From Sphingomonadaceae bacterium (GTDB lineage Bacteria > Pseudomonadota > Alphaproteobacteria > Sphingomonadales > Sphingomonadaceae), in assembly GCA_947451875.1 (NCBI GenBank), contig CANGBE010000114.1:1-5503 (forward strand): a stretch of DNA of 5,503 nt, written 5' to 3'. Numbering within the stretch: the first letter of the stretch is position 1; every line of letters starts with the position of its first letter. Below, piece after piece: positions 1 to 5,503 of this stretch. The notes beneath the pieces were generated by a model. The model saw only the letters and a list, made by a program, of their open reading frames with translations, was not told where the DNA came from and searched no databases. A program made the translations under genes and the position numbers.

Positions 1-886
1 AGAAGTGCAGGAAAATCAATTCGTTCATAAGGGTGACGTGCTGTTCCGTATTGATCCAGCCGATTATCAGGCCAGTGTTTCTGCCGCAGAAGCGGGGCTT
101 TCCGGTTCAATTGCCGATGTCGGTTCTGTCCGCGCAGACCTCGCATCGAGCCAAGCCGATGTCGTCAAGGCACAGGCACAGCTTGCCTATGCCCAGTCGG
201 AATCCAACCGGCAGCGTTCGCTCGCGAAAGACGGCATTTCATCGCAGGCGCAAGTCGACTCGGCAGACCTTGCCGTGCGAAACGCGGCAGCATCCATCGC
301 GGCCACCCGAGCTAAAGTCGCCAGTATTGCCGCGCGGCTACCCGGCGGATCGGGCGATACCCAGCCAGCGCCGCGTCGCGCTGCTGCAACTCTCGAAACC
401 GCCCGCATTGCGCTCGGCAACACGGTAGTGCGCGCTCCGCAAGACGGCGTCGTTACCAAGGTAAATCAGGTGCAGGTTGGCACCTATGTAACCTCCGGCA
501 AACCGCTCTTCGTTCTCACTGGAACGCGGTACTGGATTGAAGCCAACTTCAAGGAGAACCAGCTGCGCTATATGCGGCTTGGCCAGAATGCAGTAATCCA
601 TATCGACGCTTTCCCAGATAACGAGTTAAAGGGCCATGTTGAAAGCTTCAGCCCCGGCACCGGTAATAGCTTTTCTGTTCTCCCGGCTGAGAACGCGACC
701 GGCAACTGGGTGAAAGTGACACAACGCCTGCCAGTGATTATTTCGATAGATGTGACGCCGAAGGATATTCCGCTCCATGCAGGCCTAAGCATTGATGTGA
801 GCATTGATACTGGGCACCAGCGTCGCCTGTTCGGGACTGACGTGCCGCCAGTATCACCGCGCAGTGCAGTTTCGGCGCAGCATTGA
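1..886 (+). CDS. emrA: EmrA/HlyD-family periplasmic adaptor (membrane fusion) subunit of a multidrug efflux pump, N-terminus missing
   Basis: This is the periplasmic adaptor that links an inner-membrane permease to an outer-membrane channel in a tripartite drug pump. The frame is open from base 2, so the true start, the N-terminal membrane anchor and the first strands of the lipoyl domain lie outside the window. The GTG at 5 is internal, because the residues there (QENQFVHKGDVLFRIDP) are the conserved first half of the biotinyl-lipoyl motif. Counting from that GTG codon, residues about 22-137 form the alpha-helical hairpin. R69, L73 and S80 fit the R-x3-L-x6-S tip motif of AcrA/MacA-type adaptors. 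The second lipoyl half follows (VVRAPQDGVVTKVNQVQVG, 141-159), then a beta-barrel with the EmrA signature around 218-242 (GTGNSFSVLPAENATGNW). At least 294 residues are visible; E. coli EmrA has about 390. The downstream lipoprotein starts 7 nt after the stop, so the two are probably one operon. Family assignment is firm; the exported compound is unknown. Confidence 0.93.
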   Translation, partial: EVQENQFVHKGDVLFRIDPADYQASVSAAEAGLSGSIADVGSVRADLASSQADVVKAQAQLAYAQSESNRQRSLAKDGISSQAQVDSADLAVRNAAASIAATRAKVASIAARLPGGSGDTQPAPRRAAATLETARIALGNTVVRAPQDGVVTKVNQVQVGTYVTSGKPLFVLTGTRYWIEANFKENQLRYMRLGQNAVIHIDAFPDNELKGHVESFSPGTGNSFSVLPAENATGNWVKVTQRLPVIISIDVTPKDIPLHAGLSIDVSIDTGHQRRLFGTDVPPVSPRSAVSAQH

Positions 887-893
887 TCAAGCC

Positions 894-2339
894 ATGAAGC
901 GTTTCCTCCTTACCGCTGCCACTCTGGCTCTGCTGACCGGTTGTAAGACCATCGGGCCGAATTTTCAGCGCCCTACTGCACCATCAGATTCAGCCTATAC
1001 TGCTGCAACCAATGTGGCCGCGAGAGGTCCGGCAGCAAGATTAGGGGAAGGCCCCCAGGCGCGCTGGTGGGAGGCTTTCGGATCGGCAGACCTGAATGCT
1101 TTGGTCGCACGGGCGCTGGCAGGAAACCAAAGCCTCGCCGCCTCCATGGCAACGCTTGAGCGCGCTCGTGAGGCCGTGACGGCGGCTAATGGGCGTCTTC
1201 AGCCACAGGTTAATGCCAATGGCCAAATCGAGCACGAAAAGGTGAACCTTGGCGCCTTTGGTTTTGACTCAAGTACATTTGGCATAGCCATCGATAACCC
1301 AGAGTTCACGCTCTTTTCAGTTGGCGGCGGGATCAGCTATGACATTGATCTGTTTGGCGGAAATCGCCGGGCACTAGAGCAAAGCACAGCTGACGCAGAG
1401 GCGCAGCTGCATGAGACCGAGGCGGCCCACCTGACCCTTGCCGGACGTGTGGTGATGCAGGCGCTAATGATCGCCGCGCTTAACGACCGGATAGCAGCGC
1501 AACAGTCGCTGGTTAACGAAGACGAGCGAAACGTTACCCTTACGGAGCGCAAACAACAGGGCGGCGCAGGAACGCTGGTTGAAGTGCTGACTGCGCGCCA
1601 GCAACTGGCAAATGACCGGGCCGGCCTTCCCCAGCTGGGTCAACAGCGCACCGAAGCGCGCAATCTGCTCGCGGTTCTGCTCGGCAGCACGCCGGGTGAT
1701 CTAGGCGCGACTGACTTTTCGCTGGCCGCCCTCAGCCTTCCCGCTCAGGTTCCGGTCACCCTGGCTTCAGAACTGATCCACAAGCGACCCGATATCCTTG
1801 CTGCCGAATCCCGTCTCCATGCGGCGACTGCCGCGATTGGCGTGGCACAGGCGCGGCTCTATCCGAGCGTATCATTGGGGGCTTCGTTCTCTCAGATGGC
1901 AACCCACCCGGAAGACCTGTTCAAGAGTTCAGCCAACAGCTTCGCCCTGCTTGGCGGAGTATCGGCGCCGATATTCCATGGCGGCACCCTGACTGCTGCC
2001 AAGCGGGGGGCCGAGGCAGAAGCCAAGGCATCCGCGGCGCGTTACCGCCAGACAGTACTCGAAGCTTTCGGGCAAATTTCAGACCTGCTTTCCGCGCTGG
2101 ACAGCGATTCCCGCTCGCTCGCGCTGCAGAATGATGCCGCCGCGATTGCCGAGCGCTCGCTCGGCCTGTCGCGTCGTAGCTTTGCCGTAGGCAACAGCGG
2201 TGTGTTGCAAGTGATCGAGGCCAGCCGCAGCGTTGAACGCACCCGCATCGCGCTGGTCGATGCCCGAGCGCGGCAGTTTGTAAACGTGGCAAGGCTCTAT
2301 GTCGCCACTGCAGGGGGCTGGACCGAAGCCCAGCCCTAG
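894..2339 (+). CDS. Outer-membrane efflux lipoprotein, NodT/OprM (RND-type outer membrane factor) family
   Basis: This 481-residue protein is the TolC-like outer-membrane channel of the efflux system. ATG 894 is preferred over the in-frame ATG at 804 because it gives a short lipoprotein signal peptide (KR, hydrophobic core, lipobox LLTG-C17), while the upstream extension overlaps the adaptor gene and resembles nothing. After the lipid-anchored Cys17 come GPNFQRP (21-27) and the RWWEAFGSADLNAL stretch (57-70). SYDIDLFGG (148-156) closes the first outer-membrane-efflux repeat. RPDILAAESRLHAA (298-311) and ARLYPSVSL (320-328) mark the second repeat, followed by PIFHGG (359-364) and a long helical region to about 470. 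All are typical of NodT-family factors, and the length is normal. The start is 7 nt after the adaptor stop and has no strong Shine-Dalgarno sequence, which suggests translational coupling. Substrate specificity cannot be inferred. Confidence 0.95.
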   Translation: MKRFLLTAATLALLTGCKTIGPNFQRPTAPSDSAYTAATNVAARGPAARLGEGPQARWWEAFGSADLNALVARALAGNQSLAASMATLERAREAVTAANGRLQPQVNANGQIEHEKVNLGAFGFDSSTFGIAIDNPEFTLFSVGGGISYDIDLFGGNRRALEQSTADAEAQLHETEAAHLTLAGRVVMQALMIAALNDRIAAQQSLVNEDERNVTLTERKQQGGAGTLVEVLTARQQLANDRAGLPQLGQQRTEARNLLAVLLGSTPGDLGATDFSLAALSLPAQVPVTLASELIHKRPDILAAESRLHAATAAIGVAQARLYPSVSLGASFSQMATHPEDLFKSSANSFALLGGVSAPIFHGGTLTAAKRGAEAEAKASAARYRQTVLEAFGQISDLLSALDSDSRSLALQNDAAAIAERSLGLSRRSFAVGNSGVLQVIEASRSVERTRIALVDARARQFVNVARLYVATAGGWTEAQP

Positions 2340-2341
2340 GC

Positions 2342-2367
2342 TCAAATACCCATGCAGAGGTATTTGA
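2342..2367. terminator. Perfect 9-bp inverted repeat at the convergent gene junction, possible bidirectional transcription end
   Basis: TCAAATACC (2342-2350) and GGTATTTGA (2359-2367) are exact reverse complements around an 8-nt loop. The repeat begins at the stop codon of the aldehyde dehydrogenase and 3 nt after the stop of the efflux lipoprotein, where two transcripts converge with only 2 nt between them. RNA from either strand could fold into the same hairpin. It is not a textbook intrinsic terminator: the stem is AT-rich and no run of T follows on either strand. A terminator or mRNA 3'-end role is inferred from position only. Confidence 0.4.
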
Positions 2368-3784
2368 CCTCCATATAGTCATCCAGCCCATGCCGCGAAC
2401 CTTCGCGGCCAAGGCCTGACATCTTCACCCCGCCAAACGGCGCGACTTCGGTGGAGATCAGGCCGGTGTTGATCCCGACAATGCCCGATTCCAGCGCCTC
2501 GGCCACACGCCACACCCGGCCAATGTCCTTGGCGTAAAAATAGGCCGCGAGACCGAATTCGGTATCATTGGCAAGCCGGATAGCCTCGGCCTCATCCTTG
2601 AAACGAATGACACCGGCCAGAGGCCCAAAGGTTTCTTCACGCGCCAGCTTCATGTCCGCCTTTACATTCGCCACGACAGTTGGCTCGTAAAAGCTGCCAC
2701 CCAGCGCATGGCGTTTGCCGCCTGCAAGCAAGGTTGCGCCACCTGACAGGGCATCTTCAAGCTGCTCCTCCACCTGTTCGACGGCGGCAATGTCGATCAG
2801 CGGGCCAACCACAGTGCCTTCATCCATGCCATAGCCGATCGGCATGGTCTTGACCCGCGCCGCCAGCTTCGTGACGAATTCATCATAAACCGCGTCCTGC
2901 ACGTAGAAGCGGTTGGTGCAGACACAGGTTTGGCCGCAGTTGCGGAACTTCGAGATGATCGCGCCTTCTATGGCGGCATCAACATCGGCATCGTCAAACA
3001 CGATAAAGGGCGCATTGCCGCCCAGTTCCATCGAGACTTTCTTCACCGTCTCGGCACATTCGCGCAGCAACTGAATACCGATCTCGGTCGAGCCGGTGAA
3101 GGTCAATTTGCGCACCTTGGGGTTGCGGGTCAGCTCGCCGCCGATGGCGCGGGCCGATCCGGTGACAACGTTGAACACACCAGCCGGAACGCCTGCCTCC
3201 TCAGCCAGAACTGCCAGAGCGAGGGCCGAATAGGGTGTGGCCGATGCCGGCTTGAGCACCATTGTGCAGCCTGCGGCCAGAGCCGGACCCAACTTGCGCC
3301 CGATCATCGCTGACGGGAAATTCCACGGTGTAATCGCCGCGACGACGCCGATCCCCTGCTTCAAGGTAACGATGCGCCGGTCTGCCGCGTGGGAAGGAAC
3401 CACTTCGCCATAGGCACGCTTGCCCTCTTCGGCGAACCATTCGATGAAGCTGGCCGAATAGGAAATCTCGCCCTTGGCCTCGGCAAAAGGCTTACCCTGT
3501 TCGCGGCTGAGCAATTCGCCCAGTGCATCCTGATTGGCGATCATCAGATCGAAGAACTTGCGCATGATCTTGGCGCGATCACCCGCCGTTTTGGCCCTCC
3601 AAGACGGAAGAGCGGCTTCCGCGGCATTGATGGCGCGTTCGGTCTCGGTCTGGCCCATGTTCGGAACCGTGCCGAGCACTGTGCCCTTGCCCGGATCGCT
3701 GACATTAATGGTCGCGCCGCTATCGGCATCACACCACTTGCCATCGATATAGCACTGCTGCTTCAGGAACCGGGTGTAGCTCAT
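2342..3784 (-). CDS. gabD: NAD(P)-dependent succinate-semialdehyde dehydrogenase-like aldehyde dehydrogenase
   Basis: This 480-residue cytoplasmic enzyme of the ALDH superfamily oxidises an aldehyde to a carboxylic acid with NAD(P)+. It most resembles GabD-type succinate-semialdehyde dehydrogenases in sequence and length (E. coli GabD has 482 residues). Visible motifs are TPWNFP with the oxyanion Asn155, the cofactor-site Lys178 in LKPA, FTGSTEIG (229-236), the general base Glu253 in MELGG, the nucleophile Cys287 in GQTCVC, and Glu384 in EETFGP. Cys289, two residues after the nucleophile, matches the CxC pair that acts as a redox switch in human SSADH. ATG 3784 is chosen because GAGG lies 5 nt upstream and because the longer frame (to 3922) adds 46 residues that look non-homologous. 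It lies on the same strand as the EthD and SDR genes, 158 nt after EthD. The substrate may be another semialdehyde from the local pathway, since no GABA transaminase is present here, so the symbol reflects family resemblance. Confidence 0.93.
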   Translation of the reverse strand: MSYTRFLKQQCYIDGKWCDADSGATINVSDPGKGTVLGTVPNMGQTETERAINAAEAALPSWRAKTAGDRAKIMRKFFDLMIANQDALGELLSREQGKPFAEAKGEISYSASFIEWFAEEGKRAYGEVVPSHAADRRIVTLKQGIGVVAAITPWNFPSAMIGRKLGPALAAGCTMVLKPASATPYSALALAVLAEEAGVPAGVFNVVTGSARAIGGELTRNPKVRKLTFTGSTEIGIQLLRECAETVKKVSMELGGNAPFIVFDDADVDAAIEGAIISKFRNCGQTCVCTNRFYVQDAVYDEFVTKLAARVKTMPIGYGMDEGTVVGPLIDIAAVEQVEEQLEDALSGGATLLAGGKRHALGGSFYEPTVVANVKADMKLAREETFGPLAGVIRFKDEAEAIRLANDTEFGLAAYFYAKDIGRVWRVAEALESGIVGINTGLISTEVAPFGGVKMSGLGREGSRHGLDDYMEVKYLCMGI

Positions 3785-3789
3785 GGAAA

Positions 3790-3793
3790 CCTC
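3790..3793 (-). promoter_or_regulatory. Ribosome binding site of the aldehyde dehydrogenase
   Basis: On the minus strand GAGG lies 5 nt before ATG 3784. It decides the start in favour of the 480-residue protein over the longer open frame from 3922. Confidence 0.6.
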
Positions 3794-3795
3794 GT

Positions 3796-3816
3796 TCGTC
3801 TGGACGATCTCGTCTG
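3796..3816. promoter_or_regulatory. Regularly spaced TCGTC/GACGA half-sites upstream of the aldehyde dehydrogenase, possible operator
   Basis: Reading the plus strand, TCGTC (3796-3800), GACGA (3803-3807) and TCGTC (3810-3814) occur exactly 7 nt apart, giving two overlapping palindromes (TCGTC-TG-GACGA and GACGA-TC-TCGTC). The outer copies are part of a 7-nt direct repeat, TCGTCTG, 14 nt apart. The cluster lies 2 nt upstream of the ribosome binding site in the 158-nt gap between the EthD and ALDH genes. It could be a regulator site or a small 5'-UTR hairpin. The arms are short, so chance is possible. The rest of the gap (3817-3942) shows no convincing promoter, terminator or small gene. Confidence 0.25.
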
Positions 3817-3942
3817 AATATGGGCGCAATGGGCGGGAATTTTCTTGCCGTCCAGCCCCAACCCCGCATGATCGCGGCGATGATTGACTGGCGGAGAAAC
3901 AGGCATGGCCAAAGCCCTGCATGCGCTGGTCCAGATCAAAAG

Positions 3943-4314
3943 CTAAGGCAGATCACTGACGCATTCAGTGGTGCGGAAATAGCGCGTCTTCGGGCGGTCA
4001 AACAGGTTGTGCTCGTCCTCGAATACATCGGCAGGCAGCTTGCCCTCGCTCACCATCCAGATCAGCCCGGCAGCAGCCTTTGGATCGTCATACCAAAGCT
4101 CGGTGATAACATCGAACTCGGGCTCGTGGATCTCTTTTGTATCGAGCTGCGGCATCGGATCGAGATAGCGCCGCGCATAATAGCACATCCCCGGCTGGGT
4201 ATATTTGCCCGCAACCTTGGTGTGGACGTTCTCGTAATAGGCGCGGAAATCCTCAACACTCATGCCGGAGCGGCGCTTGAGACCGATGATTATCTTGGTG
4301 ATCTCCTTGGCCAT
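3943..4314 (-). CDS. EthD-domain protein (dimeric alpha-beta barrel superfamily)
   Basis: This 123-residue cytoplasmic protein has no signal peptide or membrane segment. The N-terminus (KIIIGLKRRSGMSVEDFRAY, 7-26) is the first strand and helix of an EthD domain, where a hydrophobic strand followed by KRRxGMSxEDFRxYY is typical, and His31 is the usual conserved histidine of the ENVH stretch. The end (DEHNLFDRPKTRYF, 100-113) is the last conserved block. The length is normal for a single-domain member. EthD proteins form ferredoxin-like dimers. The name comes from the ethyl tert-butyl ether degradation cluster, where the biochemical role is unclear; some relatives are enzymes acting on small organic molecules. 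The gene starts 5 nt after the SDR stop, with AGGA at 4324-4327 inside the end of the SDR gene (9-nt spacing), so translational coupling is likely. A role in the same catabolic pathway is inferred from context. Confidence 0.88.
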   Translation of the reverse strand: MAKEITKIIIGLKRRSGMSVEDFRAYYENVHTKVAGKYTQPGMCYYARRYLDPMPQLDTKEIHEPEFDVITELWYDDPKAAAGLIWMVSEGKLPADVFEDEHNLFDRPKTRYFRTTECVSDLP

Positions 4315-4319
4315 AGCGG

Positions 4320-5096
4320 TCAGTCCTGCTCAACCCATTTCGTCGTCGTTGCCCGCGGACTCAGGTACTTGGTGTTGGTCCAGCCGCCATCGACGACAAT
4401 CGACTGGCCGTTGATCATCTGCGAGCCATCCGAGCACAGGAAGGCGATAACGCTGGCGATATCTTCCGGCTTGGCAAGGCGCGGGTATGGTGTGGTTTCC
4501 ACATTGGCGCGCTTGAATACTTCATCTTCAAAGCGGTGGGCGACCATCTCGGTCATCGTCACGCCTGGGGCGACGCAATTCGAACGAATGCCGCGCGGAC
4601 CATATTCGCAGGCCATGTGCTCAGTGAGTGACTTGAGGCCACCCTTGGCCGCCGAATAGGCTCCGCCGCGCCTGCCGCCGACATGAGCGAAGGTCGAGGT
4701 GACATTGACGATCGAGGCACCGTTATCCAAATGCGGCAGCACTTCGCGGCACAGCCGGAAGGGTGCCTTCAACATAATGTCCATCATGCCATCGAAGTCA
4801 CCATCGCTCGCCTCGTGCACCGGCTTCGGACTGCCGACTCCAGCATTGTTGACGAGGTAATCGAGCCGACCAAACCGTTCGAGCGCCAGTGCGACAACCT
4901 TTGCCGGGGCATCATCGGCTGTTACATCAACGGAAATCGTTGCAACCAGCGACGGATTGCCGATGGCCGCCTCCAGCGTCGCCAGCTTACCGGTGTCGCG
5001 ACCGACGCCGACCACGGCGACACCCTCGGCCGCCAGCATCTTCGCGGTTTCCAGCCCTATGCCGCTACCTGCGCCGGTAATGATTGCAACTTTCAC
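4320..5096 (-). CDS. Short-chain dehydrogenase/reductase (SDR) family oxidoreductase, classical type
   Basis: This 258-residue cytoplasmic NAD(P)-dependent enzyme interconverts an alcohol and a ketone or aldehyde. It starts with GTG at 5096, with GGAG 8 nt upstream. The Rossmann glycine motif TGAGSGIG is at 7-14, NNAG at 83-86, catalytic Ser134, Tyr147 and Lys151 (YSAAK) have the normal spacing, PG (177-178) follows, and the typical C-terminal VVDGG is at 234-238. Strand 2 ends in VGVGRD with no acidic residue at the usual NAD-selecting position, which leans towards NADP(H), but weakly. Where most classical SDRs carry the tetrad Asn (the DxNLxG stretch), this protein reads DIMLKA, with Met108. 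A roughly 20-residue tail follows VVDGG. It is first in a minus-strand cluster with EthD and ALDH and divergent from a CoA-transferase, suggesting a dehydrogenation step in a catabolic route. The exact substrate is unknown. Confidence 0.94.
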   Translation of the reverse strand: MKVAIITGAGSGIGLETAKMLAAEGVAVVGVGRDTGKLATLEAAIGNPSLVATISVDVTADDAPAKVVALALERFGRLDYLVNNAGVGSPKPVHEASDGDFDGMMDIMLKAPFRLCREVLPHLDNGASIVNVTSTFAHVGGRRGGAYSAAKGGLKSLTEHMACEYGPRGIRSNCVAPGVTMTEMVAHRFEDEVFKRANVETTPYPRLAKPEDIASVIAFLCSDGSQMINGQSIVVDGGWTNTKYLSPRATTTKWVEQD

Positions 5097-5103
5097 AGTG
5101 CTG

Positions 5104-5131
5104 ACTCCGCAGAAATATCAAGTTGCGGAGT
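5104..5131. promoter_or_regulatory. Perfect 8-bp inverted repeat in the divergent intergenic region, overlapping the SDR ribosome binding site
   Basis: ACTCCGCA (5104-5111) and TGCGGAGT (5124-5131) are exact reverse complements separated by 12 nt that are mostly A/T. The centre-to-centre distance of the arms is 20 nt, close to two helical turns, as expected for a dimeric repressor. The SDR Shine-Dalgarno GGAG (complement of 5105-5108) lies inside one arm, so the SDR mRNA could also hide its ribosome site in a hairpin. Either role is inference. It sits between two divergent genes, which would suit shared control. Confidence 0.45.
5105..5108 (-). promoter_or_regulatory. Ribosome binding site supporting the GTG start of the SDR gene
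   Basis: On the minus strand GGAG lies 8 nt before GTG 5096. That start also places the first residues (MKVAIITGAG) directly at the first Rossmann strand, as expected for classical SDRs, so no longer N-terminus is needed. Confidence 0.6.
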
Positions 5132-5226
5132 GATAGCCCCGGCCCGCGCCCACGTCGAGAACGCCACTGCGGTATTGCCTCACGCCTTGCTTGGCGGGCG
5201 TAAGCGGCGCGGCTAGAGTCTTTGTC

Positions 5227-5503
5227 ATGACCATAGACAACAGCGCCCTCGTCGGCATCCGCGTAATCGACATGTCCCGTGTATTTGCCGCTCCGGTTGG
5301 CGCACAGATTCTAGGAGATCTGGGCGCAGACGTGATCAAGATCGAGCGACCGGGCATCGGTGATGACGGGCGCGGCTATGGTACGGCTTGGGTCAAGGGC
5401 AAGGATGGGATTGAAACCAAGCAGTCCAGCTTCTTCACTGTGTCCAACCGCAACAAACGCTCGATCACGGTCAACCACTCCAAGCCCGAGGGGCAGGAAA
5501 TCA
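5227..5503 (+). CDS. Class III CoA-transferase (CaiB/BaiF/Frc family), C-terminal part missing
   Basis: Enzymes of this family move coenzyme A from a CoA thioester to a free carboxylic acid, activating it for breakdown. Only the first 92 codons are visible; full-length members have roughly 400 residues, so the catalytic Asp (near residue 170 in formyl-CoA transferase) is outside the window. The visible part has the family N-terminus: GIRVIDMSRVFAAP (10-23), then LGDLGADVIKIERPG (29-43) with GDDGRGYG (45-52), and later SNRNKRSITV (73-82) with PEGQE. ATG 5227 fits because the conserved region begins about 10 residues in and the next Met lies within it. The Shine-Dalgarno is weak (AGAG at 5215-5218, 8-nt spacing). 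The gene is divergent from the SDR across 130 nt. Acid substrate and CoA donor are unknown. Confidence 0.92.
   Translation, partial: MTIDNSALVGIRVIDMSRVFAAPVGAQILGDLGADVIKIERPGIGDDGRGYGTAWVKGKDGIETKQSSFFTVSNRNKRSITVNHSKPEGQEI

Noticed and set aside
804..893. Upstream in-frame start for the outer-membrane lipoprotein
   Set aside because: The extra 30 residues overlap the adaptor gene and would bury the lipoprotein signal peptide that begins at ATG 894.
1921..2412. 163-codon open frame on the minus strand
   Set aside because: Antisense to the outer-membrane factor, which has well-conserved motifs through this stretch. The frame has a low-complexity, Arg/Ala-rich composition typical of a shadow.
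3785..3922. N-terminal extension of the aldehyde dehydrogenase
   Set aside because: The 46 extra residues do not look like ALDH sequence, and a good ribosome binding site sits just before ATG 3784.
3905..3942. Possible terminator after the EthD stop codon (GCATGC and CTGGTCCAG palindromes)
   Set aside because: The arms are only 3-4 bp and no T-run follows on the minus strand, so I do not call a terminator. Read-through into the ALDH gene remains possible.
3820..4659. 279-codon open frame on the plus strand
   Set aside because: It lies antisense to the EthD gene and the end of the SDR gene, both with clear family motifs. Its own translation shows no recognisable domain, and such shadows are common in GC-rich DNA.
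5144..5212. CCGCGCC (5144-5150) and GGCGCGG (5206-5212) as distant inverted arms
   Set aside because: Pure G/C 7-mers 55 nt apart are expected by chance in GC-rich DNA.
4683..5216. 177-codon open frame on the plus strand
   Set aside because: Antisense to the SDR coding sequence and running into the intergenic region; no recognisable motif.
5097..5226. Sigma70-type promoter for the SDR gene on the minus strand
   Set aside because: A GATATT element is present within the inverted-repeat spacer, but no acceptable -35 box lies at the right distance.

Overview
The window looks like a stretch of chromosome or large plasmid from a Gram-negative alphaproteobacterium, most likely a sphingomonad. The evidence is qualitative: fairly GC-rich sequence, an outer-membrane efflux lipoprotein of the NodT/OprM type, and a catabolic gene set (SDR, EthD, aldehyde dehydrogenase, class III CoA-transferase) of a kind common in that group. 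No taxonomic marker is present, so this is inference. I see no rRNA, tRNA, CRISPR array, insertion sequence or phage gene.

Left part (1-2339, + strand): the end of a drug-efflux operon. An EmrA-type periplasmic adaptor, cut off at its N-terminus by the window edge, is followed after 7 nt by a complete outer-membrane factor lipoprotein. Together they are two of the three parts of a tripartite pump. The inner-membrane permease (expected to be an EmrB-like MFS protein) is not between them and must lie upstream or elsewhere.

Middle and right part (2342-5096, - strand): three genes transcribed right to left, in the order SDR oxidoreductase (GTG start), small EthD-domain protein (5 nt after the SDR stop), then after a 158-nt gap a succinate-semialdehyde-dehydrogenase-like ALDH. 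The ALDH stop lies 2 nt from the stop of the efflux lipoprotein, so the two transcription units converge. A perfect 9-bp inverted repeat sits over this junction.

Right edge (5227-5503, + strand): the start of a class III (CaiB/Frc-type) CoA-transferase, cut off by the window. It is divergent from the SDR across a 130-nt intergenic region that holds a perfect 8-bp inverted repeat overlapping the SDR ribosome binding site.

A reasonable reading is that the SDR, EthD protein, ALDH and CoA-transferase belong to one catabolic pathway in which an alcohol or ketone is oxidised, an aldehyde is oxidised to an acid, and an acid is activated as a CoA thioester. The substrate cannot be told from this sequence. 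I did not find a clearly unprecedented system. The most notable points are the palindromes at the two gene junctions, repeated half-sites upstream of the ALDH, and an SDR that lacks the usual Asn of its catalytic tetrad.
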